From: Tulasnella sp. 424
Lineage: Eukaryota > Basidiomycota > Agaricomycetes > Cantharellales > Tulasnellaceae
DNA length: 64,000 bases
Assembly (NCBI GenBank): GCA_019633425.1
Contig: WSUB01000070.1
Location: 62,001-126,000 of the forward strand
Direction of reading: 5' to 3'
Of this stretch, positions 1 to 12,139 are shown in pieces. Every line of letters starts with the position of its first letter. Position 1 is the first letter of the stretch. Both the position numbers and the translations under genes were made by a program. The notes under the pieces were generated by a model that was not told the origin of the DNA, made no database searches, and saw only the letters and a program-made list of their open reading frames with translations.

Positions 1-61
1 AACCGTCGGGAACTCGGAACGAACAAGATCAACGTATTATCACAAGCACTGGTCATCGATC

Positions 62-2194
62 ATGAATCTCGTAGCCTTAAGGGAGTTTTTAGCTTATGCC
101 GTTCGCACACGGTATGTGTTAGGTATGGCTTTGCGGTGCATCTTCACATCTTAGACATTTTTGCTGATGCCCGCAGACAACTTTCCTCCGGCCCCCCCCC
201 TTTTCGGTTTGCACTTTTCCTGCTCAAAGTCGCTGGGTTCTCTTGGGCAATATATGATTGGCTCATCACGTTAGGGCAAGAGGTCGGTGGAAGTCAGCCA
301 CATTCCAAAGCGTAGGGCTCAGCTGACAACTCTCCTCCTTCTCGCCAGATCGATCTCGTCTGGGTATGCCAAAAGAACGTTCTACAAAGGACCTGGACGC
401 TGATGCAGCTCGGTTATTGGGGTAGAACCGGCGCGGAGGGTGGGCTTCTAAATTACTCTACGCTTTCACTCGTTACAATGGTCTCGCGCTGCTCACCGTG
501 AGTTACCTCCACCACCGTCGTCCTTAGGTCTCCTCCTGGCCACACATTAACCATATCACCATCCTTTCTCTCTCTCCCCCTCCCCCCTCCCAATCCTCCT
601 GGCATAGTCCAACATGTTCGTGGTAATCAACGGCGGCTGGAGCCATGATTTTTGCCATGGGTACTTTTACGTCTATGGGATTTCTAGGACGGCGCAAACC
701 TTTGCGGTGCAAGGCGCGTTATTGCTGAGGATTTACGTGATGTGGGTCATATTCCGCTCGGTCCCCTCTTATGGGGAGGGGGAGTTTCCTTCCCCCGGGC
801 TTGAGATACTGATCGGAATCGTTGGCCGTCGTAACCCTTCCCCCCCCCCTCCCCCGTATCTAGGTATAATCAGTCAATGAAGATTCTGATCGTCAACTCT
901 TTTATTTTCGCATGCCAAGTGGTGGCGCTGACTACCATAGTAGCCTTGGACATTGGGCGTTACACAAGTAAAGAAAGAACAAGTTCTTCATAACACCCCT
1001 AACTGACTTTTTTCCTACCTTTGACTCATTTACACAGCTACTCCCGGACCCTGGGGGTGTTGGTCCACAACGTTGAATCTTGAACGAGCTACCGCGTTTT
1101 GGTGGATTTGTGAGTTTATCAACCCGTTTTTAGCGCGACCGTAGTGGCTCGACCACTTTCAGCTTCCGACGAATGTACTCTGAACTTCCTCGTGCCCCCT
1201 CCCTTCCCTTTTCCCTCCTATCCTCCACCCTTCTTTCTTTGAAAAGATCTATCGTTCGAAACATATCTATGTGCCCTCGTTCTGGGACCAGCTTTCAAGC
1301 ATTGGAAGTCCGCCAAACGAACGTCCGGAGCCAAGATCCTCAGCATACTGATTCGCGACTCTTTCATTTGGTACTTCTCGATGGCTGCGTGCTTGTTGAC
1401 GAACGCTTTAGCTTGGACAACGAGTACGGTACGTTCTTGCTACCCGACATAGCAACCCCCTCCACTTGGTTCGGCTTTTAGGAAACCATCTCAACGTTTT
1501 GCGTTTTCGCTTTTTTTTCTTTGCATAAAACGCTCGTATAGCCAAAGCTCATCATGGTTAGCCTCCCGTAAGTTGCCCAGTTTTACCTCCCCCTTTTTGG
1601 CTTTCCCTTACCAATTCCCTTTCTCCATCATTTCCGAAAAACTCCTACAGGGCCTTCGCAACGATATCGACGATAGGCGGCTCCCGTCTCCTCCTAAATG
1701 TGCGCGCCGCCTACTTTTCATCTATTCGAAACCGTAGCTCCACAGCCGCTGGGCACCGAGGAAACTCTGACTGGCTTGGAACCGAAGGGACGGTTGGGCG
1801 ATTCTGGACTTCGGAAATCGGCGGCAAAGGTGGCGACGACGACGACGGCGAGTGCGCCGCTTCGATTAGCATGGGTGTTTGGTCCAACGAAGACGTCCAA
1901 CGGAATCGAACACCGTCCCCGGATCCTCCGGTCATTATGCTACAACCTGTCCCACCAGGTCGACGGAGGTGGTTAAGGCGTCTTGGTGCTAGTGAAGCGG
2001 AAGGTGGAACAGCTTCGAGCGATGGTGGATTATCGATGGGACCGGGAGTGGACGATGACGAACGACTAAGAGGAAGTGCAGTGTCGGTGTCTTCCTTCCC
2101 TGAACCCCAGGCTTCCAGGTCGACGATGATCGGGGCTGGAATGCAACGAACCAAGGATCCAGACGTGGAATTAGGCGGCCTTGATAAGGGTTAA
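62..2194 (+). CDS. DUF6533 seven-TM membrane protein, array unit 1 (intact)
   Basis: Ten exons: 62-122, 230-282, 349-363, 426-497, 608-741, 864-967, 1038-1109, 1247-1428, 1542-1567, 1651-2194. Together they give 1263 nt and 420 aa with no stop. Seen: the core YDWLITLGQEIDLVW spans exons 2-3 (about residues 28-43), followed by W..KLLYAF.RY. About seven hydrophobic segments follow (roughly 14-34, 50-72, 85-110, 117-142, 163-190, 205-230, 232-258), then a 160-residue polar tail. The tail holds TEGTVGRFW, MGVWSNED and PPVIMLQPVP and ends GGLDKG. Known: DUF6533 marks basidiomycete integral membrane proteins of unknown function. The start is chosen because the preceding bases give no better exon and the 20-residue leader matches unit 13 in length. 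This is one of the two most divergent copies (MKILI where inner units read FAVMATS). The core is reliable; the first exon is less certain. Confidence 0.85.
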
Positions 2195-3280
2195 ATGGCC
2201 TCCCTGATCCACCGATCATCAAACTCCATTTCCCTACCTTTGCGTCCTTCGAAAGATCGTTATTTTCGTTCTGCGGTGAACGTCCCTCTTGGGATCGATG
2301 GTTTTGACGCTCGAGATAGAAACCATCGGCCCGTCCTTGAAGTTGTAAATTCTGTATCTGTTACTTTTTATGCTTCCATCCCCGGGGTGATCCCTAAACT
2401 GGGCTGAGCGGATGGTATCGGATGAGGATCGGCCAGAAAATGTCAGGGTAGAATCTATTATTCACCTGATATGGGTGACTGTCTCAGGAAAATTCTGCCC
2501 ATTGAAACTCCGACTCCCACGAATGGCCTCTCCACTCAAATTTCGATGTCACCCGGATGTGTAAACTTGTGTAAAGGGCCCACCCCTCTTTGCACTCTGA
2601 TTGACGGCGACCCCTTAACTCCGCCAAATTCGCCAAATCCGCAGTACCACCGACGCCACCGTAAAACTCTCCGAAATTCGCTACTTGCATACGAAAATAT
2701 TTCAACTGAAGATGAGGTGGGTTTGAAATCGAAAATCGTTGACGCTATTTTGAGTGAATCTGAAAGCTACGGTTCGACACTTCTAGCGGCCGGGCGCATA
2801 GTCGGGGAGAAAGCCCAGGCGCGCGAGTGCAAGTATCCCAAAAATCCTACGGCAAGTCGCTCAATCTCTCCGCGTGAGTTGGTTTTCATTCGAGGCTATT
2901 CGAATGAGACCTTGATGCTAGGAAAGCCTCCAGCTTCGATTTCGGAGGCATCCGTTATCCTTTATTTAGGGAATGGAGGGATGAAAAGGCTAAAGCCGTC
3001 GTTCGATAAAAGTGGGCAAATAATGCGTGTCTGGTGGCAAAAGCGTAAGCGCTCGCCTTCACCCTCTCCTCTCCCCTTTCTCACTCGTTTGGTGGTTTCT
3101 CTCCGCTCCTTGAAGCTGTCTCCTCACTTTGTCTTTTTCCGATTAACTGCTCCGGTACTTCGAGTCGTTATTACTCTTTGCTGGATCCGTTACCCGAGTT
3201 CCGGCGCCCAGATTACCTAACAAACGCCGGAGCCACGGAAGTAACTAGAGTCCAAGCACTCACTCCAATCCGTAACAACA
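2195..3280. other. Spacer 1/2: upstream block of unit 2
   Basis: No supported gene. The stretch from about 2400 carries the array's usual upstream block: a GAGCGGATG.T.TCGAATG-like segment, a segment near 2870-3010 that recurs before units 3, 5 and 12, and a pyrimidine-rich stretch with TTGAAGCT near 3110. A 249-codon open frame at 2471-3220 lies entirely in this block. It is not conserved as a frame in the sister spacers, so it is not called. Confidence 0.6.
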
Positions 3281-5178
3281 ATGTCCGATTCTTCGGATGC
3301 CTTGAAAACCTTCATAGCGACAACAGCAACATACCAATATATAGTGGGTGAGATCAAAATGATGTTGGTTGTCCCCCCCGCCGGGAATTGACGACGACGT
3401 TCTCCTACGTGCCTGACAGTGGCAGGATGCGCATGGGTAGTATATGACTGGCTCATAACCCTAGGTCAAGAGGTTAGTTTCTCTACAGACTTTTGGCGGG
3501 TAGACGTTCCAACTAATCGATGACGGGGTGCAAACTCTAACAGATCGACCTCGTATGGGTGAGGCATAATGCGTGACGTGATTTCACCATCTGGCTGATG
3601 TGCGTACTGAATGCCATCAACGTCTTCAACTGTCTTGAAATAGCGACAACGGTCCAAAGCGTGGAAGTCCAAGTTTCTTTACGCCGTTATCCGATATCCA
3701 GGACTTGCCCTCGTCATGGTACGTCCCCTCCGCTTTGTTAATACTCTCAAGACCGACAAATTATTACTATAACCTCGATTATTTCTTCGCTTTTTTCCTC
3801 GGAACATCCAGTACAATGTCATAGTAAACATGGGCACCGACTGGAGCGCCAGATTCTGTCATGCGTATTTCTATATAACGATTGTGATCGGTACTGCTCA
3901 TATGGGTGCAGCGCAGGGTGCACTTCTGTTGAAGTTATACGTTATGTGAGGTGAACCTTCCGTCACATTCTCAAGCCAAGCTAACGAGACGTACTTGTAC
4001 ACTAGGTATAATCGTTCGTTCACGGTCATGGCGATAAGCATCACCTTCTTTGTAGTTCAGGTTGTTTCCATGGTCACGCTCTGGTTTTTGGACGTCGAGC
4101 ATGTCGTACGTAAGTAGTCGCTCACTCCCTGTAGGGGGCTCTTTGTGTTTTTGACCTAACTCTGCCGCGCAATACGATGTGGTTTATGCGTTTGCTCAGC
4201 AGCCCTCCCGATGCCCGCGCCGGCCACTGGGTGCCAAGTTCTTGGTCAACACCAAGCATTACCGAAGGTTTATTGGTTCATCGGTAAGCAATCGTCCCTC
4301 TCGTAACTTAGGCTATGAGCTAATCCATCCACTTGGATTTCACTCCGCTAACTTAACAGCTCTACTTTATGAAACCTTCACGTGCGGGCTCGTCCTGTGG
4401 TCGTCATATTCCCACCGGAAAGTCTCGGGGATGAGCCGCCCTAATATTCTTACAGTCTTGATACGAGACTCGCTGGTTTGGTATGTCTGCTTGGGTGTAT
4501 TTTTACTTTTGAATGCTTTAGGTAGTACGACCGGAACGGTTAGTGATGAGTTCAGCCTACGAACCGTAGGCCAATTAGACCACGTCTCTAACCCCCCCCC
4601 CCCCTTTTTTTTTTCCTTGTTCTCTGCAGTGGGAGCTCACGTTGATTGGAGTACCGTAAGTGATGCTCGCTGTTTACACTCTCAGTACGCTGACTACACC
4701 CCTATCACAACGACCACTTAGAGCTGTACAGTGCACAGGGACGGTCGGAGGCTCTCGTTTCCTCCTCAACCTCCGAGCAGCTTATTTCGGGCCCACTCAA
4801 AACACGACTTTGAGCAGGCTCCCGCGCGGTACGGATATCACCCAAACCGAAGGAACCGTTGGAGTGTTCCGCTCTTTTGCGTCCGACTTGGAGGAGGGGG
4901 CCGAAGGGGAGGAAAGGGACTGTGAAGGCTCTACGGAAATGGGACTTTGGGCGAACGACGGCCCCGGGACGCTTGTGATCATGCTTCAGCCGGTCCCCGC
5001 AGACCGAAGGAGGCAGCGCGTATGCTCGACACAAGGCTCGAGCTCCTCGAGGCTCCGCGAACCGGGCGACGGCGACGGCGACGGACCAGGAGTCTCGGCG
5101 TTGGATTTGTCACATCCTGTGCACTCCTCTACGAGACTTTGTGGTAAACATGAAGTCTCCGATTTGGACGTTCCTTGA
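3281..5178 (+). CDS. DUF6533 seven-TM membrane protein, array unit 2 (intact)
   Basis: Exons 3281-3347, 3420-3472, 3544-3558, 3644-3718, 3812-3945, 4006-4109, 4200-4283, 4360-4538, 4630-4655, 4722-5178; 1194 nt, 397 aa. Starts MSDSSDAL, the N-terminus shared by inner units. Exon 3 is the 15-nt microexon ATCGACCTCGTATGG (IDLVW). The loop after segment 4 reads PMPAPATGC, a Pro/Ala block kept in all inner units. Segment 6 carries IRDSLVWYVC and the last membrane-proximal block is GGSRFLLNLRAAYF. The tail (about 245-397) is acidic then Arg-rich, with TEGTVGVFR, EMGLWAND and IMLQPVP, ending DLDVP. By sequence it groups with units 3, 8 and 12 (SKFLYAV, LWFLDVEH). Exon 7 is 3 nt longer than in sisters, without frame change. 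Confidence 0.88.
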
Positions 5179-5282
5179 TACCGTTCGAAACCGAGTTTCC
5201 AACTTTTGATTTCACTCTTTATACTATATTTATTCACCCTTTTAGGTTTCAATTTCATTTTGCCACATGTCCTTCACTTACT

Positions 5283-5690
5283 CCCCAGCCGCTGGGCGCT
5301 GAGGAAACCCTGACTGGCTTGATACCGAAGGGACGGTCGGGCGATTCTGGACTTCGGAAATCGGCGGCAAAGGCAGTGATGACGATGACGGCGGACATTG
5401 CGCCGTTTGATTAGCATAGGAGTTTGGTCCAACGAAGACGTCCAACTGAATCTACCTAGTACCACCGTCCTCGGATCCTCCGGTCATCATGCTACAACCT
5501 GTCCCTTCGGGTTGACGGAGGTGTTAAAGCGCCTTGGTGCTGATGAAGTGGAAGTAGGAACGGCCTGGAGTGATGGTGGATTATCCATAGGACCCGAAGA
5601 GAAGAGCACGATGACGAGCTGCAAAGAGGAAGAGCGGGGTCGGTATCTTTCTTGCCGCAGACGATGTCGAATGAGGATGGCTTCCACCTC
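5283..5690 (+). pseudogene. Relic of a unit-1-type last exon
   Basis: The region aligns by eye with 1740-2110 of unit 1. It has the stretch coding for the GRFWTSEIGG-like segment, the SMGVWSNEDVQ segment (5405-5450), the ATGCTACAACCTGTCCC segment (5488) and the acidic end. Frame is broken: an in-frame TGA follows the APF codons near 5412, and small indels follow. It sits directly behind the intact unit 2 tail, so it is the 3' end of a lost neighbour, not an alternative exon. Confidence 0.7.
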
Positions 5691-5699
5691 CCTAGAGGC

Positions 5700-6185
5700 G
5701 CTACTCGATGTCCCTCACCCACTAACGCAAAGGGGGAAAATCGGTGCACGTTCGGTGCACGCCGGGTCATAATTAAAGCGGAGATCCGTCAGTCCAGAAC
5801 CAATAGGAATGTCTCCGCATGAGTTTTCATTTTGGGGCTGTTTGAATGAGGCTTTGAGCTTCGATTCCGGGGCCACCTGGTATGCTTCTTTGAGAGAATG
5901 GAGGGATGAAAACTTGAAGCCGTTTCGGACGATTATGCGCGCTCGCCTAAGCTTTACCTCATCCTCTCCCCCTTTTCGCTCATTTGGTGGTTTCTCTCCG
6001 CTCTTGAAGCTCTCTCTCTCGCTCAATAGTTCTCCGATTCACTGCCTCGGTATTTAAGGTCTTTATCATTCGTTGCTGGATCCGTTGTCGAGTTCCGGCG
6101 ACCGGATTATTCTGCGTATGCACAACAACCGCCAGAGCCACTGAAGTAACTGGCGTTCATGCACCCACTACAATCCGTAACAACA
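5700..6185. promoter_or_regulatory. Upstream block of unit 3
   Basis: Non-coding. Holds a doubled GGTGCAC motif at 5743-5760, the conserved CATGAGTTTTCATT...GGCTGTTTGAATGAGGC block at about 5820-5850, a pyrimidine-rich run (5950-6030), and a TATA-like GGTATTTAAGG at about 6049-6059, some 130 bp before the ATG. The same order of elements recurs before other units, which suggests a conserved promoter; function is inferred only from that recurrence. Confidence 0.4.
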
Positions 6186-8122
6186 ATGTCCAATCCTCCA
6201 GATGCCTTAGAATCCGTCATAGCGACATCAGTAACATATCGTTATATAGTGGGTGAGATCAAAATGATGTTTGTTGGCCCCCTTCCCCGAAATTGATGAC
6301 GACATGTCTCCGACGTGACTGACAGTGGCAGGATGCGCGTGGGTACTATATGACTGGCTTATAACCCTGGGTCAAGAGGTTAGCTTCTCTACAGACTTTC
6401 CTTGGGGCCGACGTTCTAACTAATTGATGACGGGGTGCAAACTCTAATAGATCGACCTCGTATGGGTGAGGCATAATGCGTGACGTGATTTCACCTTCTG
6501 GCTGACGTAGGTCTTGGATATCATCAACGTCTTCGTCTGTGTCTTCAAATAGCGACAACGATCCAAAGCGTGGCAGTCCAAATTTCTATATGCCGTTACC
6601 CGATATCCAGGACTTGCCCTCGTCACGGTACGTCCCGTTTTCTTCACTGATACTCACAAGACTGACAAATTATTAATGTTACCTCGATATTGCTTGCTTT
6701 CTCCCTCGGCACATCCAGTTCAATGGCATAGTAATCATGCGCACCAACTGGAGCGCCACATTCTGCCGTGTATATCTTCATATAACGGCTGCACTTGGTA
6801 TTGCTCAGATGTGCGTAGGGCAGGGCGCTCTTCTTTTGAGGGTATACGTGCTGTGAGGAGAACCTTTCCATCGCGCTTTCTCGGGCCAAGCTAACGCGAC
6901 GTATGCACGCCAGGTATCATCGCTCGTTCACGCTCGTGGCTATCAGCATTATCCTTTTTGTAATTGAGTTTGTTTCCGTGGCTACGTTATGGCTTCTGGA
7001 CGTCGAGCATTCCATACGTGAGTAGTCGCACACTCCACGCACGGGACTCTTCGTGCTCTTAATCTAACTGGAAATTCTCCTGTTGCGTAATACGACGTGG
7101 CTTGTACGTTTGGTCGGTAGCCCTCTCAGTACCCGCGCCAGCTACCGGTTGCCAAGCTCTAAGTCAACACCCAGCATTCACGAAGGCATCTTGGCTCATT
7201 TGTAAGCAATCCTCCTTTTCTCCTCTTCCCCCCCCCCCCAGCTCCGAGCTGATCTCTCTCCTTGAGTAACTTATCAGGTCTAATATTTGAAACCTACGCG
7301 TGCGGGCTAGCGCTGTGGTCGGCATACTCATACCTGAAAGCCTCTGGGACGAGAACCCCAAATCTCCTAACAGTCTTGATACGAGACTCGCTGCTTGGAT
7401 ACGTTTGTCTGAGTGTGTGTTTATTTTTGAATGCTTTAGGCAGTTTGACCGGAACGGTTAGTGATGATTTTTTGTCTACGAACCACAGGCGGGGAGTTAG
7501 ACCATGTCTCTAACCCCGCCTTTTTTTCTATTCTCTGCAGTTGATCCTCACCTTGATCGGAATACCGTAAGTGATCCTCACCGTTCGCTCTCTCAATACA
7601 CTAACTACACTCCTATTACAACAACCACTCAGAGCTATGCAATGCACAGCGACGGTCGGAGGCTCTCGTTTCCTCCTCAACCTCCGAGCAGCTTATTTCG
7701 GGTCCACTCGAAACACGACATCCACTTCTTCGGGCAGGCTCCCGTGCGGTACGGATTTCACCCAAACCGAAGGAACTGTTGGAGTGTTCCGCTCTTTTGC
7801 GTCAGACTTGAAGGACGAAGGTGAAGAGGAGGAAAGGGAATGTGAAGGCTCAACGGAAATGGGACTTTGGGCGAACGACGGCCCGGGGACGCACGATGAA
7901 GATCGACCGCCGTCTCCACCTGTGATCATGCTTCAGCCGGTCCCCGCAAACCGAAGGGGGCAGCGTGTATGCTCGACACAAGGCTCAAGCTCTGCAAGGC
8001 TCCGCGACCCGGGCAATGGCGATGGACCAGGAGTCTCGGCGTTGGATTTGTCACATCCTGTTCAATCCCCTACGAGACTTTGTGGTTCACAACATGAAGG
8101 CCCCGATTTGGGCGTTCCTTGA
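6186..8122 (+). CDS. DUF6533 seven-TM membrane protein, array unit 3 (intact)
   Basis: Exons 6186-6252, 6326-6378, 6451-6465, 6553-6627, 6719-6852, 6914-7017, 7121-7201, 7278-7456, 7541-7566, 7633-8122; 1224 nt, 407 aa. Core reads YDWLITLGQEIDLVW then RQRSKAWQSKFLYAVTRY. Segment 3 ends GQGALLLRVYVL, where the residue after the exon 5/6 junction is Leu instead of the usual Met. Segment 6 is IRDSLLGYVC: Gly replaces the Trp that nearly every other copy has. The tail holds TEGTVGVFR, MGLWAND and PPVIMLQPVP and ends LGVP. Nearest relatives in the array are units 2, 12 and the truncated unit 8. Confidence 0.88.
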
Positions 8123-8219
8123 TATCGTTCAAGACATAGTCTCTAACTTTTGATTTCACTCTTTCGACTATATTTATTCACCCTTTTAGGTTTCCATTCT
8201 ATTTCACCACATGTCCCTC

Positions 8220-8791
8220 GCTTAACCATCCCGCGGCACCGGGTATGATGATGCATCTCTGGTGCTGGATCGACGACTCTTTGATAACCAGGTGGTACTG
8301 TTATGAGCTATGGGGTTCTGGCAGATAGTCTTGGATCACCGCTGTGCATTGCGGAAACTCGGACTGGCTTGATACCGAGGTGACGGTTGGGCGATTCTGG
8401 GCGTCGGAAATCGTGCGGCTAAAGCGGTGATGACGACGACGACGGAGAGTGCGCCGCTTCGATTAGCATGGGTGTTCGGTCCAACGAAGGCGTCTAACGG
8501 AATCGAACACCGTCCCCCGATCCTCCGGTCATCATGCTACAACCTGTCCCACCAGGTCGACGGAGGTGGTTAAGGCGTCTTGGTGCTGGTGAAGCGGAAG
8601 GAGGAACAGCTTCGAGCGATGGTGAATTATCGATGGGACCGGGAGTGGACGATGACGAACCGCTAAGAGAAAGTGCGGTGTCGGTGTCTTCCTTCCCTGA
8701 GCCCCAGGCTTCCAGTTCGACGATGATCGGGGCTAGAATTCAACGAACCAAAGATCCAGTCGTAGAATTAGGCGGCCTTGATAAGGGTTAA
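8220..8791 (+). pseudogene. Carcass of an array gene: exon 2-like piece plus unit-1-type tail
   Basis: At about 8275-8330 is a degenerate exon-2-like piece (GTTATGAGCTATGG...GATAGTCTTGGATC). It is joined directly to a last-exon relic starting near 8345. The final 86 codons (8534-8791) are still open and read like unit 1 from IMLQPVP to GGLDKG. Exons 3-9 are missing, so this is an internally deleted older copy. Confidence 0.65.
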
Positions 8792-8867
8792 ATCGTCTCC
8801 GTGATCCACCGATCATTAAACTTCATTTGCATCCTTCGAAAGATCGTTATTCCCACCCCTTTTCTTT

Positions 8868-9331
8868 TTGCTCTCTGCAGTGCCGGAGCCTCACGTTGAT
8901 CCGAGTACCGTATGTGATCCTCATCGTTCACTCTCTCAATACGCTAAATTACACTCCTATCACAACGGCCACTCAGAGCTGTGCAGTGCACAGGGACGGT
9001 CGGAGGCTCTCGTGTCCTCCTCAACCTCCGAGCAGCTTACAGTATTTTGGGTCCACTCAATATGCTACAACCTGTCCCTCCGGGTCGGAGAAGATCTTAC
9101 GGCCCTTCCTCTCCGACTGTCTCTGGCCTTACTGGTGAAGCAGGAGGAACGACGGCTTCGAGTTCCGGATCATCAATGGCACCTGATGGGGACGATGACG
9201 TGCCCAAAAGAGGAAGTGCAGTCTCGGTGGCGTAGCGCAGGCTTCGGGTCCGATGATTTTCAATCCTAGGCGCCGGACTTCAACGAACTAAGGATCCGGG
9301 AGCGGAATTAGGGGGCCTCGATAAGGGTTAG
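8868..9331 (+). pseudogene. Second relic: exon 9 plus shortened last exon
   Basis: A CTCTGCAG acceptor at 8872-8879 and an exon-9-like segment (about 8880-8913, ending at an ATACCGTATG donor-like site) are followed by an exon-10 copy from about 8980 with GGSRVLLNLRAAY. The tail is internally deleted: it jumps from RAAY to MLQPVPPGRR. It ends with a degraded GGLDKG-type terminus near 9331. No upstream exons remain. Confidence 0.6.
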
Positions 9332-10093
9332 TCGACCGGACCCACGGCCCTCCGTGTTCTGTTACGTTCAGGCGTGCTTCATATTGTTATATTCTCCTTC
9401 TATTGTGTACAGTACTCCCCTATTCATCCCGTTTCGTCTGGAGACGTTTCAATGCGTATGTCTTATGCTCCGTCCCGACTCTTTTTCTAGGGGGTGGTGA
9501 GCGGATGATGTCGAATGCGGACTGGATCCACTTCCCCATGGCCAGAGGGGCTATTGCGATGTCCCTAACGGGCCTACGAAGCAAACTGGTTCGATGCACC
9601 TGACTGTGCACACGGCGTTAGCGGCGACCCTAACCTTGGACCAATCGGGGGACTCCCCGTGTACACGCAAAAAGCAAGCTTCATTTGAAGCGTTCTGAAC
9701 CAGCCTTTAGTGCTTGAAACCCCTCAATACAAACTTCAATTCGAAGGCAAACCGGAGATGATTTTCCAAGGAAGAGGAGGGAATGAAAAGCCGTCGCTTG
9801 GTAAACTTGGACATGATCGGAAGCGTCACGCGCTCTCGCTCAGACGCTTCAACGACCATCGATCCTCCCCTCTCCCTCCCTCATTTTCTCTCCTTTCTGG
9901 CTCGTTTGGTAGATCTCCTCTACTATTGACGTTGTCGTTCTCGCTTGAGCTTGATTCCGTTCACTGCCCGCGGTACTTAGCTTCCTGGAGATCCAAGCTT
10001 CGGCGGAGTGCAGTCACGACCCGTTCCTTCGGTATATGCTCTGGGCTCCAGAGGTAACTGCAGTCCAAGCACCCATTCAAGCACGTAATAGCA
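9332..10093. promoter_or_regulatory. Upstream block of unit 4
   Basis: Non-coding. Contains an imperfect TGCACC/GTGCA hairpin-like site at 9595-9610 followed by GCGTTAGCGGCG, and a CCAATCGGGGG stretch near 9640. The recurring CTTGAAACCCCTCAA.ACAAACTTCAATTC segment is at about 9712-9740. A pyrimidine-rich run near 9860-9920 precedes the gene by about 200 bp. Confidence 0.4.
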
Positions 10094-12009
10094 ATGGCAA
10101 ATCCTCGAGATGCCTTGGAAACATTAATAGCGACATCAACAACGTCTCAGTATATATGGGGTGAGCTCGAAATGATTTTGGTTGCTCCTTCCGGATTGAC
10201 ATCGGCATTTCTGCGACACCCCTGAAAGTCGCAGGGTACACGTGGGCACTATATGACTGGCTCATAAGCCTGGGTCAAGAGGTTAGTTTCCGTACAGGCG
10301 TTCAGGTGGGCAGACCTTCTAACTAATTGAATACGGGGTCCGACTCTACCAGATCGACCTCGTATGGGTAAGACGGAATACGGCGCCCTATGTCACCATC
10401 TGGCTGATGGAAGTTCCGTTTACATCGACGTCTTTGCCTGCCTTCAAATAGCGACAACGACCTGGAATGTGGAAGTCAAAGTTGCTCTACGCCTTTATCC
10501 GTTACTATGGACTTGGATTTATCACGGTGCGTCCGCCTCCCACTAGTACCCCCAACAATGCCAGATTATTATTATTTTAACTTTCTATCCGGTTGGCATA
10601 TCAGCTCAACGTCATAGTAATGACGGGCAGCAACTGGAGCGACGAATTCTGCTATGTTTATTTTCAGTTAACGGGTGTGCTTAGTGTGGTTCAGGTCTGC
10701 GTGGTGCAGGGTGCTCTTCTCTTGAGGCTATACGTGATGTGAGGTGGACCTTTCCGTCGTTGACCGAGCTGAGCTAATCCGACGTCCTGTATCCGTGCAT
10801 AAGGTACGAGCGCTCATTCGCGGTCATGGCCACCAGCATCATCTTATTTGTAATTGAGCTTCTTTTTATGACAACGATATACTACAAAGACGCTCAGGAT
10901 TTGACCCGTGAGTGTGGCTCACTCCATACACAGGATTTTCCGCCTCCTTGATCTAATCCGCAACTCTCTTGTGGTATTTCGTCTGTGATACGTCGTGGGT
11001 GCGCGTTTAATCGTAGTCCTCTTTATTCCCGCGCCGGCCACCGGATGTCAAGGTTCGAGGCAACGCCCGACGTTAGCGAAGGGTTATTGGTTGGTTGGTT
11101 AGCGATCATTCCCTCCTCCCTCCGCCTTAGCTATGAGCTAACCCATCCACTTGAATTTCAATAACTTGCTAGCTCTATTTTTTGAAACCTACATGTGCGT
11201 GCTCGCGTTGTGGTCGGCATATTCCCACCGGAAAGCGTCTGGCACGAGGAACTCTAATATCCTAACCATCTTAATACGGGACTCTCTGCTTTGGTATGTC
11301 TGCTTGAGTGCGTGTTTGTTTTTGAATGTTCTGGGCCTTATGACGGGAGCGGTTAGTGATGATTCTCAGCCTGCGAAGGGCGGGTGAGTTAGAGCTTCTA
11401 ACAGCCCATTTTGTTTCCTTTAGTTTATGCTTGTCTTGGTTGGGATACCGTAAGGGATCCTCGATGCTTGCTCTCCCACGGCATTAACCACATTCATCTA
11501 ATAACTAAACACGCAGGGCTATGCAATGCACATCAACAATCGGGGGTTCTCGTTTCCTCCTCAACTTACGAGCCGCTTATTTCGCGTCCACTCGAAACAT
11601 GACGTCCACACTTCCAGGCGGCCGCTCGCGTGGCACGAATTTCACCGAAACTGAAGGAACTGTCGGAAATTTCCGCCCATTCGTATCCAACTTGAATGAC
11701 GCTGGCGAAGAGGGGGGAAGGGATCGTGAAGGCTCTATTGAGATGGGACTTTGGGCGAACGACGTTCCGGGGATACGTAGTGATGATCGGCCGCCGTCTC
11801 CGCCTGTAATCATGCTTCAGCCAGTTCCCCCAAACCGAAGGAGACAGCGTGCATGCTCGACACAACGCTCAAGCTCCGTAGGGTTCCGCGAGCCGGGCGA
11901 TAACGAGAGACCAACAGTCTCGGCACCGGATGTGTCCCATCCGGCGCACTCCTCGACAAGACGTTGTGGGCAAGACCCCAAAAGCTCCAATTTGGACGTA
12001 CCCAATTGA
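10094..12009 (+). CDS. DUF6533 seven-TM membrane protein, array unit 4 (intact)
   Basis: Exons 10094-10160, 10229-10281, 10353-10367, 10452-10526, 10605-10738, 10804-10907, 11017-11097, 11173-11351, 11424-11449, 11517-12009; 1227 nt, 408 aa. Starts MANPRDAL. Core YDWLISLGQEIDLVW: Ser replaces the usual Thr. Segment 3 reads VQVCVVQGALLLRLYVM, and segment 4 lacks the common VSMTT (reads LLFMTT). Segment 6 is IRDSLLWYVCLSACLFLN. The tail keeps TEGTVGNFR, EMGLWAND and PPVIMLQPVPPNRRR. The predicted exon 8 (11173-11351) starts after CTTGCTAG. Sister of unit 5 (shared WKSK.LYAFIRYYGL and SAYSHRKASGTR-type loop). Confidence 0.88.
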
Positions 12010-12139
12010 CACCGTCCGAGCCCTAGTTCAACCTTTTTGATTTCACTATTCATACTATATTTATCCACTCTTTTATGTTTCAAATCAATTTCGTCACTGT
12101 TTCCCCGCTTAACCACGCCACGGCAACACCTATGACGGC

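Noticed and set aside
1711..2154. Long antisense frames opposite the tails of array genes
   Set aside because: They mirror the conserved coding strand, recur only because the sense codons are conserved, and vary in start and end between units.
2471..3220. 249-codon open frame in the unit 1/2 spacer
   Set aside because: It lies in the upstream block that recurs before other units, where the same frame is broken. It has no domain and no splice context.
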